DNA of 64,000 bases, taken from the NCBI GenBank assembly GCA_963978905.1, contig OZ022259.1:23968068-24032067 (forward strand), written 5' to 3'. This stretch comes from Trichostrongylus colubriformis (lineage: Eukaryota; Nematoda; Chromadorea; Rhabditida; Trichostrongylidae). Positions 47,738 to 58,271 of this stretch are shown one piece after another (the first letter of the stretch is position 1; each line of letters begins with the position of its first letter). A model generated the notes under the pieces. That model did not search any database, was not told the origin of the DNA, and saw only the letters and a program-made list of their open reading frames with translations. Both the position numbers and the translations under genes were made by a program.

Positions 47738-48179
47738 AAATTCCAACTTCTCTCTTCATAGAACCTCGGCATCAATATTGTGTTAGAACTTCTTCTGTTG
47801 TGCCAACGAGGTTGTTAGGTGGAATATTTATTAATGGCCTGACGTTTCGACAGGATCGTCTTCCTCGAAGGCCTAAACGTGGCTCAAGACTAGGATTTTG
47901 TCCACTACACCGTCAAAGGCCCCATCCCCCTAGCGGTTTTGACGGAGATCTAGGAAAACACCGGAGGAGCCCCGTACGTCTGAAATAAACTATTATTTTA
48001 TTAGTTTATTCTATTAGTTTATTTCAGACGTACGGGGCTCCTCCGGTGTTTTCCTAGATCTCCGTCAAAACCGCTAGGGGGATGGAGCGTTTGACGGTGT
48101 AGTGGACAAAATCCTAGTCTTGAGCCACGTTTAATCCTCCGAGGAAGACGATCCTGTCGAAACGTCAGGCCATTAATAA
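47738..48179. mobile_element. 442-bp inverted-repeat insertion, Penelope-like candidate
   Basis: Two near-identical 170-bp arms face each other across an AT-rich centre at about 48004. The insertion lies between exact 13-bp repeats AGGTCGATGGAGT (47725-47737 and 48180-48192). The arms carry CGAGGAAGACGATCCTGTCG AAACGTC, similar in layout to hammerhead-ribozyme regions of Penelope-like elements, but with CCGAGGA where the core CUGANGA is required. Confidence 0.6.
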
Positions 48180-48496
48180 AGGTCGATGGAGTGTTATTTG
48201 TCTCAAATCTTTCGAACGCTATTTGTTTGATCGGTCCCTTCTGCATACAAGTGTGTCTCTGCACAAAAATGAACTGATTTTGGAAGGTGACTGTAATTAT
48301 ACCTCATAAATTTCGAAATTCAAAACTGTGGCCTCATAAAAAATAGTTTCAGAGCTACCGCTTCAACAAAACCGGGTTCAAACAACATGAATCTTGGGAA
48401 GTTGAAATTTGGTGAGGTACTTAGTCGAAGGAGACACAATATTACAGTGTTTGCTCCAATTCATTTATCGCGAACTTCGTATAGTGCTAGTGAACA

Positions 48497-48700
48497 ATGG
48501 ATTTATCTCCAGCTACGTTTTGTTGTCGCTCAGATTACAGTCCATCACCGTTGACCCCTCACTATAGATCTCAGCTGGCCAGTTGCTTTGGCCATGACCA
48601 CATCCCTTTCGAGATGCACCACTGTGGCGCGACATTTAGATGGTCACTGAATCATATAGACGGAAGTGGAGTGAATCATAGTTGCATGAACAAAACGTAA
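48497..48700 (+). other. Small Cys/His-containing ORF, doubtful
   Basis: 67 codons with FCCRSDYS, SCFGHDHIPFEMHHCG and a final HSCMNKT. The composition looks better than chance, but there is no supporting splice site or homology I recognise. Confidence 0.2.
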
Positions 48701-49161
48701 TGATTTTATAGAACAAGGCGGCTTCATAGAATTTACAAACGTTTTCATCCAACAGCAACACGACAGGAAGTAAGTAACTTTCGAATATGCCTAGTCAGCT
48801 TACTTACATTTATGTATGTATACTTCTTCCTCCTTGCTCTACAACGCATTGCATCCTTTTTCTGATACCGCCAATATATTTGGCGCAGACTTCTAGAGTG
48901 GGAGACCTCTAGTAATGCGCGATGGCTACATTGAGCTCTTCCAAATTACGGATTCCTGCTTCCTAGTGAGGTTCGTCACAATGAAGGTCTGTTTCTTAAC
49001 ATAGAAAAAATACACTATCGACTACCTGGTACTATTCTTCATATTACGCCACACCAATTCGATGGGATTAAGGTCGGACGACTCTGTAGGTCATGACAGT
49101 GTGTTAACCCCCCAACCCTTGAGTTTATCACTTGTAAAACGAGTTTTATGCGTTACGTTAC

Positions 49162-49352
49162 CTTGTACAGGTCCGCAAAATTCTTAAATGTAGCGTTATG
49201 AGAGAGGCAAGGAGAACTGTTACAGGAAAGGAAACACAACGAACCATTGGAAATCCTGGATTCGAAAGGAAGACAGCACCTTTCCAGTATCCTAGAGTGC
49301 AGCTCGCTGTCAGGGCGACAGTTTCCTGGTAGAATAGCAAACTGTGTGGTCT
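49162..49352 (-). CDS. Candidate Cys-rich glycosylated ectodomain exon
   Basis: Acceptor TTTCTGTTCTAG, donor GTAACG. Encodes 63 residues: PGNCRPDSELHSRILERCC, NGSLCFLSCNSSPC and HNATFKNFADLYK, with six cysteines and three N-glycosylation sequons. Phase 1 in fits the signal-peptide exon at 63.7 kb; phase 0 out fits the exon at 28028. Family unknown. Confidence 0.5.
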
Positions 49353-49885
49353 CTAGAACAGAAATATCACCCCATAAGTGAACTTTCGATGAGTGCGATG
49401 CTTTTTCATTAGAATTATAAGTTTGTATGTCACGTGTATTAAATGTTTTAGCCGCTATAAATGCTTCAATGATCTGTTTACAATGCCAGACACGAGACAC
49501 AGCATACAATCAGTTGACGTCTGAAATGTCAGTCAATACAGTGATGCAGTGGTGGCCGAGGCAGCCAGTCTCACCCGTTCTCACAGGAGTCGCAAATGTA
49601 CTCACACTGTAAATCGACAAAATAGTGCAGTACCAGTGGTTTCACTTTGCACGCCCGCGATTTTGAGATCTAAAGGGTTCGGATACTCCAAAGATGCTCT
49701 TCATTTGAAAACGTTGAACTGATCTCAATGGACGACGTTGGCGGTGTAGTGTGCGCGCTTTGATACGGTTTTCTCATAATGAAGTTGGCCCCTATAAGCT
49801 CCGATGAGGATACCTGAGGGCCATTAAACACTGTAATTACCTTAGGTTCTGAAAGGTTCAACATGTACTTCAGGTAGGGAAGGAA

Positions 49886-49897
49886 CTGTCAACTAAC
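49886..49897. repeat. Target-site duplication of RTE B, left
   Basis: CTGTCAACTAAC, repeated at 60882-60893. Confidence 0.85.
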
Positions 49898-49936
49898 TTC
49901 TTCTTCTTCTTCTTAGCGTTTGTCCCGCACAGCAGG

Positions 49937-50249
49937 TGTCGTGGATAACACGACACCGGAGACGACGACACCGATCTACCGGAAGCGACCTACCGCACGA
50001 TCTGGCGGGAAAAATGGCGGACCCGACCGTATAAAAGGCCACCTAGGGCGCTCCCGGCAGTCGTTTTCTCTTCTTTTCCTTTAGGAGATTTTAGGAGCTA
50101 TTTAACTTATTGTTGTTGTTGTTTACAAGTTGCTAAGTTGTTTAATTACCCAAGTTTGAGGTTGTACTACATAAACCTGTATTTGGTGTGGTCGTGTCAG
50201 TGCAGAAGGAACACACACATTCTAAAGAACCGCGTGGCAGTCTAACTCA
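49937..50249 (+). repeat. BEL 5' LTR (313 bp)
   Basis: TG...CA ends; TATAAAA at 50030-50036 with a pyrimidine-rich stretch about 35 bp downstream, a likely core promoter. Confidence 0.95.
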
Positions 50250-50260
50250 TGGTGCATCGG
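50250..50260 (+). promoter_or_regulatory. Primer-binding site, tRNA-Gly
   Basis: TGGTGCATCGG directly abuts the LTR and is complementary to the 3' end of tRNA-Gly with an acceptor starting GCATCGG. Confidence 0.8.
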
Positions 50261-50493
50261 ATGGAGCGAATCCAAAACGAACTCAGGTCAGTCTTCTGAG
50301 AGTTCCAAGGAGAGTTTTGAGATTCTTTCCTTTTTACACTTTCATACAAGTGTAGTACAAGTTGGGAACTTGAACCACAAATCAAGTTTAAGTCGAACCT
50401 GGAATCCAGTGAGGATAAGGTTTAACGATTTATCAGTGCCCGATCATTGATTATCAGTGATCTCCGATATCACACCACACCAACCAAGCTGAG

Positions 50494-51834
50494 ATGGTTG
50501 CTCAAACAACAACAGTCAAGCGCCGCTTAACGCGTTTTTGCAACAAACTCGAGCAAGTTTTGCAGCGCTCTAAGGAAGAAAAGCTCGATTCCCTACAAGT
50601 TATCACGGAAGACCTTTCGAGTAAGATTAACCTAGGCAATCTGTGCCGCCTAGAAGAAGCAGTAGGGACCGTAGAGACAATCAGTAGTCAAGTGGAGAAG
50701 GCATTAAGTGACCTTTTCTCCCTCGAGGAAGGGGGTGAAGAAGCAGACCCCAACGACATAGAGCAGTATGTCACCCGTGCAGAGGGAGCTCTCGCACTCG
50801 CGCTGGAATACAGTGCACTTTTGCAAGGTAGAATACATGCGCTTAAGTCTCTGGAGGCACTGAAATTACAGCAGGCAACTCAAAGCGCGGCTACCCCCAA
50901 CGTGATCCTCAATCAAGTACCAAAGCAAGGTGAGCTTCCGCCGCTCCCTGTCCCCAAGTTTACGGGCAATATTTGGGACTTCGATAATTTCTGGGAACTG
51001 TTCAACGCTAACGTCCACTCAAGGGACTTACCGGAACTGTTCAAGTTTAACTATTTATTGAATGCCCTTGATGGGGAAGCCAGAGCATCCGTGAAGAAAT
51101 TTCATGTCACACCCGAGAACTACCTCAGAACAGTAAACTTTCTTCACGCTCGGTACGGCAACCCAGAGGAACTGATCCAAAAACTAATTGATCAGCTCGA
51201 CCATTACCAGTTACGCAGCTTGTCTCTGCAGGATCAACGCACGCTTTTCGAACAAGTGCAAGTAACTGTGATGCAAATGAAACAAAAAGGGGAACACGTT
51301 GATAGTCAAGTAATGGTCAAGAAAATTCTGAGCAAGTTCCCGGCGCACGTCCAGAGAGGAGTGCTCAGGAAAAAGCGTTCGCTCCCGGTGAATACGTCAT
51401 TTACAATGGAAGCCCTGTTTAACGCAATCGAAGACGTCCTGTCAGAGGAAGAAATGATAAACCTTTACGTCAGTCATTCCTCTCACACGCCGTACGCAAC
51501 ATCGACAGTGGAGACGAAGAAAAGTTTCAAGTCTCAGGAAAATATTTGCATGTTCTGCAAAGGAGAACATAAGCCCTCATTCTGTACAACGTACAAGACC
51601 CCGAGGGAAAGGGCGAAATACCTTCGGGATCAACGACTTTGTCAGTTGTGCGCCTCACCACACCACAAGTCATCGGAATGCAAGCGTAAAAATTGCTTTG
51701 TGGGGGACCCCATCATTCATCGAGTTGTTTCAAAACTTCGCCAGCAGCAAGTGAAGTTCAGGGGAAACCCCGGCAGGCACAAGATATGCTTTCAAAGAAG
51801 ACTGATGATAGAACGAAGAAGAATGCTAAACTGA
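50494..51834 (+). CDS. gag: BEL gag polyprotein
   Basis: 446 codons; starts at the first good ATG after the leader. Residues 1-140 are helical/coiled; about 150-260 (LPVPKFTGNIWDFDNFWELF, YLLNALDGEA, ARYGNPEELIQKL) form the DUF1759-type capsid domain of BEL elements. Near 353-400 come zinc knuckles (CMFCKGEHKPSFC, LCQLCASPHHKSSEC). The next knuckle is entered in this frame but completed in the frame of 51693-52178, so a frameshift lies at about 51695-51715; the last 50 codons here are out of frame. Confidence 0.85.
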   Translation: MVAQTTTVKRRLTRFCNKLEQVLQRSKEEKLDSLQVITEDLSSKINLGNLCRLEEAVGTVETISSQVEKALSDLFSLEEGGEEADPNDIEQYVTRAEGALALALEYSALLQGRIHALKSLEALKLQQATQSAATPNVILNQVPKQGELPPLPVPKFTGNIWDFDNFWELFNANVHSRDLPELFKFNYLLNALDGEARASVKKFHVTPENYLRTVNFLHARYGNPEELIQKLIDQLDHYQLRSLSLQDQRTLFEQVQVTVMQMKQKGEHVDSQVMVKKILSKFPAHVQRGVLRKKRSLPVNTSFTMEALFNAIEDVLSEEEMINLYVSHSSHTPYATSTVETKKSFKSQENICMFCKGEHKPSFCTTYKTPRERAKYLRDQRLCQLCASPHHKSSECKRKNCFVGDPIIHRVVSKLRQQQVKFRGNPGRHKICFQRRLMIERRRMLN

Positions 51835-52178
51835 CTCAAAAGGTCAACGTAGCGGCCGGAGAGGAACCCGTTGAAGAGTCTGAAGCGGCAATTCTTCAAG
51901 TTCAGTCGGATCAAGATGTTCATTCAACCACATTTCTCCCTATAGGCGAAATCCAAGTGGTCGATAACAAGAAAGGCAACCTCCGCAATGTTCCGGTTCT
52001 TCTGGACACTGGCGCAGAGATTTCGTTTATCAACAACACATTGGCTCAGGAGCTTCAGCTACCCACCATTTCAGAGACATTCTTCTCCATACATTTGGTT
52101 CCGAAGAAGTTCAGAGGAAAAAGTGCAGCATTGTGCAAGTTCAAGTCCGAGACATTGAGGAGAATTACCACGAGTTAG
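51693..52178 (+). pseudogene. pro: BEL third zinc knuckle and aspartic protease
   Basis: Opens with LCGGPHHSSSC, then reaches VPVLLDTGAEISFINN, the retroviral-type protease active site (DTGA). The frame is lost again at about 52140, where the continuing text moves to the frame of 52133-52552. Confidence 0.8.
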
Positions 52179-52552
52179 AGCTTGTGACACATGATGTGCT
52201 TACGAAACCAATGCGCTGTGCTCGACTGCTTGAGGAAACGTCCAGTTCATCGAATGCCTCAACCTTCCAGTTACATTTGGGAAGAAAGAGAAAGAAACAC
52301 AGCCGCTTATACTTCTTGGCTGTGATCAAGTATGGAAGTTTTGGAGAACGGATAAGCCGCCAGTTCCTCTTCCATCAGGACTCCATCTTATACCAACAAA
52401 AACTGGCAACGACAAAAATCCAACAGAGGAAGATTCGTGGGACCGTTACTGGGCCCTCGAGAACGAAGGAACTCAAGAATTCAGTGGACCGGAACACGTT
52501 GAAAAGGCCAATATCGATCGACAAGTATGGGACAAGTTCAACCAGACAATAG
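52133..52552 (+). pseudogene. BEL protease-RT linker, frameshifted piece
   Basis: Continues the protease in a new frame for about 40 codons, then drifts. It lies between the protease and RT and has no independent start or function. Confidence 0.5.
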
Positions 52553-52575
52553 AACCTCGAGAAGATGGCTACTAC

Positions 52576-53349
52576 GTGCGTCTTCCATGTAAAGAAAACT
52601 ACCTCACTCTGCCCGACAACAAAGCTATTGCTCTGAGAAGACTTATCAACACCTGGAATGCGCTTCAGCGAGACCCAGAGCTGCTACATATGTACAACAA
52701 CGTCTTTGAGGAACAAATTCGACTGAATATCGTAGAGGACGTCCCGAGACATGCCGAGGCAACCGGACCTGTAGTCCACTACATACCGCACCAAGCAGTG
52801 CTTACACCGAACAAGTTGACAACAAAGCTGAGAATCGTTTTCGACGCCTCAGCTCATTATCGAGGGAGCCCTTCTTTGAACGAAGTTCTTCATCGTGGCC
52901 CTGTGATTCTTCCACCCCTTTTCGGGATGCTTTTACGTTTCCGTGTTGGTAGGATTGGTATTATATCCGATGTCGAGAAAGCATTCTTACAAGTACGCCT
53001 CCATGAGTGTGATCGAGACGCAACAAGGTGCCTCTGGATACATAACCACAAGAAGCCTCCTACCTTGGAAAACATCAGGACTCTTCGTTTCACACGAGTC
53101 ACGTTTGGACTCAACACTTCACCATTTTTATTGGCGGCTACAACACACTATCATTTGAATTCATATACGGACGACAAGGATCTCGTGAAAGAAATCAAGA
53201 GTAAGTTGTACAATGACAATTTGCTCTTAACAGCCGACACTCTAGAAGAAGCAAGATACAAATACAAGCAAGTCAAGCGAATGTTCAGCGACTTGTCCAT
53301 GAACCTACGAGAGTTCGTTTCCAAGATCCTGCTCTACTGGACGATATAG
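52576..53349 (+). pseudogene. pol: BEL reverse transcriptase (palm/fingers)
   Basis: VVHYIPHQAVLTPNK, LRIVFDASAHYRG, SDVEKAFLQVRL and RFTRVTFGLNTSPF are successive BEL RT motifs. The YxDD position reads LYNDN. Many nematode BEL elements have YVDN, so the second Asp is not diagnostic but the Val to Asn change is unusual. The frame breaks at about 53325; the connection domain continues in another frame (53385-53588). Confidence 0.85.
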
Positions 53350-53592
53350 CCACGGCAGACAAGTCCAAGGACAAGAATCCAAAGGTGCTAGGGATCAGAT
53401 GGAATTCCTTCGCAGACAAATTTCAAATAGCTTGTAAAATTGAAATGAAAGAACCAGTGACCAAGAGAACTGTAGCAAGTTCAGTGGCACAAAGCCAAGG
53501 TATTCATCCAATCTCTGTGGAAAGCCAGTTATACGTGGGACGAAAAGCTACCAGATATAAAAGTCAAGGAGTGGATAGACATAGTTAATTCT

Positions 53593-54408
53593 ATGCATGG
53601 ATTCCACAAAGACATTCCGCGAGTCATATCGAAGAGAGCAGAGGAGCAAGTTCTTGTAGTTTTCGCAGACGCAAGTTTAGAAGGTATGGCAGCATGTGCA
53701 TACCTATGCTCCGATTGCTCTGCAAATCTGTTGATGGCGCGAGAAAAGCTTCCTTCGATACGATCATCGATGACTGTGCTGAAAATGGAGTTGAACGCAC
53801 TGACGCTAGCAATGCGACTAGTCAATGCACTCCTCAACCAAGTTCGAGAAGTGATACAAGTTCGGCAAATTTACGTCTACACAGACTCCGAAATAGTACT
53901 CAACTGGCTCAGGAATCCAGGGAAAAAAGAGAAAGGAGTTTTTATCAAACACCGTCTTACCGAAATCAAGAACATTTATGAACACTTGAAGTCAATCGGA
54001 CTTCAAGTCTCTTTCATGTTCGTTCCATCGAGTCAGAACCCTGCCGATTGTGCAACTCGTGGCCTACACAAGAGCGAACTTGACGAGCATTTCTGGTGGA
54101 ACGGTCCGACTTTTCTACATAAGCCCACATCAGAATTGCTCACACTCAACAAAACCAGCGTCCCGTGCTTCCTGGAGCTCGAGTGTTGCGAGGAAAGGAA
54201 CGAGCCTTTTGAGATTGGCGCAGCAGCCACGAGTCACCTACTTCCAGAACAGCAAGCAGGGGAACTAATCTCAAGTAGACAAGCGACAACGCTCACGAAA
54301 GCCAAGAGAATTCTGGCATATGTTCTACGATTTGTACGAGTCATAGCTCTGCGGCTTCACGCCAAGAATCCAAACCTTGAGATCTCGATCTCACTCAAAC
54401 AACCTTGA
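53593..54408 (+). pseudogene. pol: BEL RNase H domain
   Basis: Carries the catalytic series Asp (VVFADASLEG), Glu (LKMELNALTLA) and Asp (VYTDSEIVLNW), then SSQNPADCATRG, the usual end of BEL RNase H. It ends in a frameshift made by a tandem duplication at 54373-54428. Confidence 0.85.
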
Positions 54409-54428
54409 GATCTCGATCTCACTCAAAG
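54373..54428 (+). repeat. 28-bp tandem duplication in pol
   Basis: CTTGAGATCTCGATCTCACT occurs twice, 28 bp apart. Since 28 is not a multiple of three, the copy shifts RNase H out of frame with integrase. Confidence 0.85.
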
Positions 54429-55405
54429 AACGTTTGAATCTCGCTTCAACCACGCTAGCAGGAAGAGAGGTCAAGTACGCAGAAAAGGTACTGATTCGTC
54501 ATCATCAGCGAACCTGGATCAAGTCAGCAATACAGCAAAAGCTCTGTCATTTGAATGTACAGATAGATAGCGAAGGCATCATGCGATGTTTTGGTCGGTT
54601 GGGAAAAAGCGAAATGGAAGATGAAGCCAAATACCCCATCTTGATCTTGCAAAAGACCTTTTTGGCGGAACTCATCACACAGGAAGCTCATATTGGCGGT
54701 CATCCAGGGATCAACCACACTATGTCTATTATACGACAAAAATTCTGGATCCCACAGCTACGCTCACAAGTTACAAAGCAATTAAGAAAATGCATAGTTT
54801 GTCAAAAACTAAATAACTTGCCATGCAAGTACCCTGACCAGCCAAGTCTTCCAGCAGAGCGAGTCGTCAAGTCACGCCCATTCGAGCATGTTGGGTTGGA
54901 CTACTTTGGACCGCTTACAATCACCATTCCAACTAAGGAAAAAGAAAAATGTTATGGCGTTATAATTACCTGCATGGTAACACGTTTAATTCACCTGGAC
55001 ATCGTTCCTAATCAGTCGACGAGTGCTTTCCTTCAGATGCTCCGTAGATTTTTTGCACGGAGAGGCGTTCCTTCCTCAATCACCAGCGATAACTCACCGA
55101 CGTTCCTTCTAGGTGAAACAATTCTCAAGGAGTGTTCGACTGCAGCGCAGAACGACCCTGCAGTGGCTCGAGAAATCAGCAACAAGGAGATTGATTGGCG
55201 ACATATAACCCCATACGCTCCCTGGCAAGGAGGTTTCTATGAAAGGTTAATCAAGTCAGTCAAGTACTCTCTCTATAAGACGCTAGGGGAGACCATACTC
55301 TCGTTTGAGGAGCTATCAACGGTGGTCGTGGAAATAGAAGCACTGCTGAACACTCGACCGCTTCTCTACTCCGACTCGAGCTTCGATCGAGAGAGCGTTT
55401 TGTGA
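54377..55405 (+). pseudogene. pol: BEL integrase, interrupted by TGA
   Basis: HHCC zinc binding (AHIGGHPGINH...CIVC), then the catalytic triad: Asp in HVGLDYFGPL, Asp in SITSDNSPTF and Glu in GGFYERLIKSV. The frame is closed by TGA at 55403-55405, but the same frame continues downstream into PIDFVQNEL, so this is a nonsense change inside a longer pol. Confidence 0.9.
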
Positions 55406-57970
55406 CCCATCGATTTTGTCCAAAACGAGCTACAAGTTCATTTCCCCTTCGAGTCGCTTGACAATAAACCCGAAGATTCCTCTTATGCTCCACCTCTAGA
55501 TATTCCAGTGATTCACACAAAAACACAAGCAATCCAGGCTCTACAAAGCTCATGTAATCTGACCGAAAGATTCTGGCAAGTCTGGTACACCCAGTACCTT
55601 ACTGCGCTGAGGGAGAAACATCAAACAAAAGTAGGAAAGAAGAGAGCCGGAGCGTTGGTGCCAAAGGTGGGGAGTCTCGTGTTGATCTGCGACGAGGTCC
55701 AACCTCGACACATGTGGCGGATGGGGAGAATCAGCGCCCTACCAACGAACAGAGATGGAGTCGTCAGAGAAGCAGTGATCAAGTTACCTTCACATAAACA
55801 TATAAGAAGGCCGATAAATTTGTTAGTCCCATTGGAATTAGAGGACACCGCTGAGAACGACTGTCAAGATGAACAAGATACACGTCACAGTGAAACCCAA
55901 GAGGCAGACGGCATTGCACAAGAAGAACGGCAAGTTGTGGAGCCCGCTCATGGTTACAACTTACGTTCACGCTCGCGGCAGTCGCAAGAGCATAGAAACG
56001 GCTCAGCAAATGTTGGCCTCGTTTCAGCCTCAATCTTATTACTCATTTTGGCACTGAGCTCATTCTGTCCTTCCGTCGCGACAATCGCTGCGAACTCACC
56101 GCAGCTGAAAAGTACCGACTTTGAAGCAAGTTACCGTACCTATTGGGTAAATAAGTTAACACCCGAGATCCAAGCTTCACACAAAATCCAGTCCAGAAGG
56201 CTGGACAAACCTCAAGGTGGAGAAATCATCAAACGCGCTCACCCCGCTAAACACAAGACACTACCCCAAGTACTTTCACCTGAATACGAAGAACACTGGA
56301 AGGGTAGGAAAAGCAAAAGCAATCCAGAAGTTATATTCCGCGTTGAGAAAAATATGTTTGCATCTTCAAATGATTGTTACACTCTGGCAAGTTTAGCCCC
56401 AGCAGCGAGGTTCATCCTCTTAATAAAGTGGGAATTAAAACAATGGAAAAGACCGCTGTGGGTATTAGCTCCAACATACCGCAAAGCAAAGAGCTCCCAC
56501 GTGCGTAACCTTCATGGGCCTCTCGTTGTCACAATAATAGGGTTACCCAATAAAAAGTTTCTCTCTGTGCGGCCCGTTAACCCAATACGCCTCTGCAAGC
56601 CCATAAGGCAGCACGAGCAGAAAACCACCTCACTGTATTTCAAGTTCAGTTATATTTCAAGACAATACATAAGTGCTGTCGAATGCGCGAATTCACACGA
56701 CATCGATTTCTGGATGGCTACACGCGACGTCGATGGAGATGCTGCTTACCTCAGCAGATTACTCATCAGATCGCATCCAAGTGCTGAGCAGCTCGAGAAC
56801 GAACTTGAAAAGTGTTTCAATGAGATACAACGTTATATTACTGTTTCGCGTACTATTCGTAACCACTTCAAGTTTATCCAGTCCGATGACCCTTTCAAGA
56901 AAGCCGGGGCGGGGGAGAGGGTCCTCCTTCTTACGAATTTCAGACACTCTGCCAGCACGGTGAAGGAAGTATTGTTGAGAATGGGAACCAGATTCATCCT
57001 TACTGAGAGGATTTACGCGCGTCACTCAAGTACTGGAGGAGTGTCCTCGGTTCGCTATGAAGATTGGTTGGTCAAGGACTTCGGATCCCACAAAATTGGA
57101 GTCATCAACATGACCATAGAGATGGAACTCAGACCTCTCATTGAAGTCATCAAGCAGACAGAGGAGCTCCTTACGAAAGCTGAAAAGGAACTCAAGAAGG
57201 AAGTTTGTGAAAGTCATTCACAGCAGTCAAGTGAAGTCAGTGAGAATGTCAACAAGTTTCAGCAAGTTCTGAAGGAGCAGACGGAGGAAATCAAGTCCTT
57301 GAAGGCAAGGCTGTCATCTTTGGAGGTTTGTATGAATGATGCAGATCAACATTTAAAACTGCGTGATCAAGGAGGACATGAAGAGGAAGGTATGGAAATC
57401 ACTGACGACGAGTACCTATCCAGGCTAATTGAAGAAACCAGGGACGACGATGAATTTGCTAGATCAAGTAGACGTGAGGCTCAATCCAGCTCCAGATATA
57501 GTACCTCCACTGGGGACTTCGAGGACCAGCGCCGCTGGATCGAGTCGATGGAGGACGCACCCAAAAGATACCCGTACCGCAAGTTAGCTCACATTTCGGA
57601 AGGCATACAGCCAAATCGTCCTTGCAGTTTCTGTGAAGCGCAATATGCTCATTTTTCTGACTCCTGTCCTTCCGTGAGAGACGCTCGTACAAGGGAGCAG
57701 ATCGTAGCGTCAAAAAACCTATGTCGCTTCTGCTTAGAAAGATGTGGCGACGGTAATTGCGGCGACAAACAAAGGGAGTGCTTTTACTGTGCCAGAGTGC
57801 ACGGCACACCTTTCCAAGACACGATACCGAGAGATGGGGGCCATCACAAGGCACTGTGTCCTGTTCCAGACGCGAAGCGACAAATGGAAATACGTCTCGA
57901 AGATGCTATCCGCGAATGGAAGGAAATGGGAAGCCGCACTAAATGGAATGGCCGGGAGTGTCGTGGATAA
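55406..57970 (+). CDS. BEL integrase tail plus novel 3' module
   Basis: Open from just after the TGA; the first ATG-like start is 55508. Codons to about 56000 are the BEL integrase C-terminal domain (FWQVWYTQYLTALREKH, VLICDEVQPRHMWRMGRI). A hydrophobic segment (ASILLLILALSSF) follows, then about 300 residues I do not recognise, a coiled coil (LLTKAEKELKKEV, LKEQTEEIKSLKARLSSLEV), an acidic/Ser-rich stretch and three zinc-knuckle-like motifs (CSFCEAQYAHFSDSC, LCRFCLERCG, CFYCARVHG). These resemble BEL gag knuckles. The stop lies in the 3' LTR, 11 bases in. No class of envelope protein is recognisable. Confidence 0.8.
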   Translation, partial: PIDFVQNELQVHFPFESLDNKPEDSSYAPPLDIPVIHTKTQAIQALQSSCNLTERFWQVWYTQYLTALREKHQTKVGKKRAGALVPKVGSLVLICDEVQPRHMWRMGRISALPTNRDGVVREAVIKLPSHKHIRRPINLLVPLELEDTAENDCQDEQDTRHSETQEADGIAQEERQVVEPAHGYNLRSRSRQSQEHRNGSANVGLVSASILLLILALSSFCPSVATIAANSPQLKSTDFEASYRTYWVNKLTPEIQASHKIQSRRLDKPQGGEIIKRAHPAKHKTLPQVLSPEYEEHWKGRKSKSNPEVIFRVEKNMFASSNDCYTLASLAPAARFILLIKWELKQWKRPLWVLAPTYRKAKSSHVRNLHGPLVVTIIGLPNKKFLSVRPVNPIRLCKPIRQHEQKTTSLYFKFSYISRQYISAVECANSHDIDFWMATRDVDGDAAYLSRLLIRSHPSAEQLENELEKCFNEIQRYITVSRTIRNHFKFIQSDDPFKKAGAGERVLLLTNFRHSASTVKEVLLRMGTRFILTERIYARHSSTGGVSSVRYEDWLVKDFGSHKIGVINMTIEMELRPLIEVIKQTEELLTKAEKELKKEVCESHSQQSSEVSENVNKFQQVLKEQTEEIKSLKARLSSLEVCMNDADQHLKLRDQGGHEEEGMEITDDEYLSRLIEETRDDDEFARSSRREAQSSSRYSTSTGDFEDQRRWIESMEDAPKRYPYRKLAHISEGIQPNRPCSFCEAQYAHFSDSCPSVRDARTREQIVASKNLCRFCLERCGDGNCGDKQRECFYCARVHGTPFQDTIPRDGGHHKALCPVPDAKRQMEIRLEDAIREWKEMGSRTKWNGRECRG

Positions 57971-58271
57971 CACGACACCGGAGACGACGACACCGATCTA
58001 CCGGAAGCGACCTACCGCACGATCTGGCGGGAAAAATGGCGGACCCGACCGTATAAAAGGCCACCTAGGGCGCTCCCGGCAGTCGTTTTCTCTTCTTTTC
58101 CTTTAGGAGATTTTAGGAGCTATTTAACTTATTGTTGTTGTTGTTTACAAGTTGCTAAGTTGTTTAATTACCCAAGTTTGAGGTTGTACTACATAAACCT
58201 GTATTTGGTGTGGTCGTGTCAGTGCAGAAGGAACACACACATTCTAAAGAACCGCGTGGCAGTCTAACTCA
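57959..58271 (+). repeat. BEL 3' LTR
   Basis: Same 313 bp as the 5' LTR by eye; TATAAAA at 58052-58058. GCAGG at 58272-58276 repeats 49932-49936. Confidence 0.95.

Larger units (their letters stand above)
49937..58271 (+). mobile_element. BEL/Pao LTR retrotransposon
   Basis: LTRs at 49937-50249 and 57959-58271 begin TGTCGTGG, end CTAACTCA and look identical base by base. The flanking duplication is GCAGG. A tRNA-Gly primer site follows the 5' LTR. Order is gag, protease, reverse transcriptase, RNase H, integrase, integrase C-terminal domain, then an extra 3' coding module. The BEL assignment comes from the protein order and the gag and integrase tail domains. Several frameshifts and one in-frame stop disable pol. 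Confidence 0.95.

Noticed and set aside
47800..48264. Two small proteins sharing TFRQDRLPRR
   Set aside because: They are mirror readings of the inverted-repeat arms.
57020..57958. Envelope glycoprotein at the 3' end of the BEL element
   Set aside because: No signal for a class I/II fusion protein; sequence is coiled coil, acidic region and zinc knuckles.
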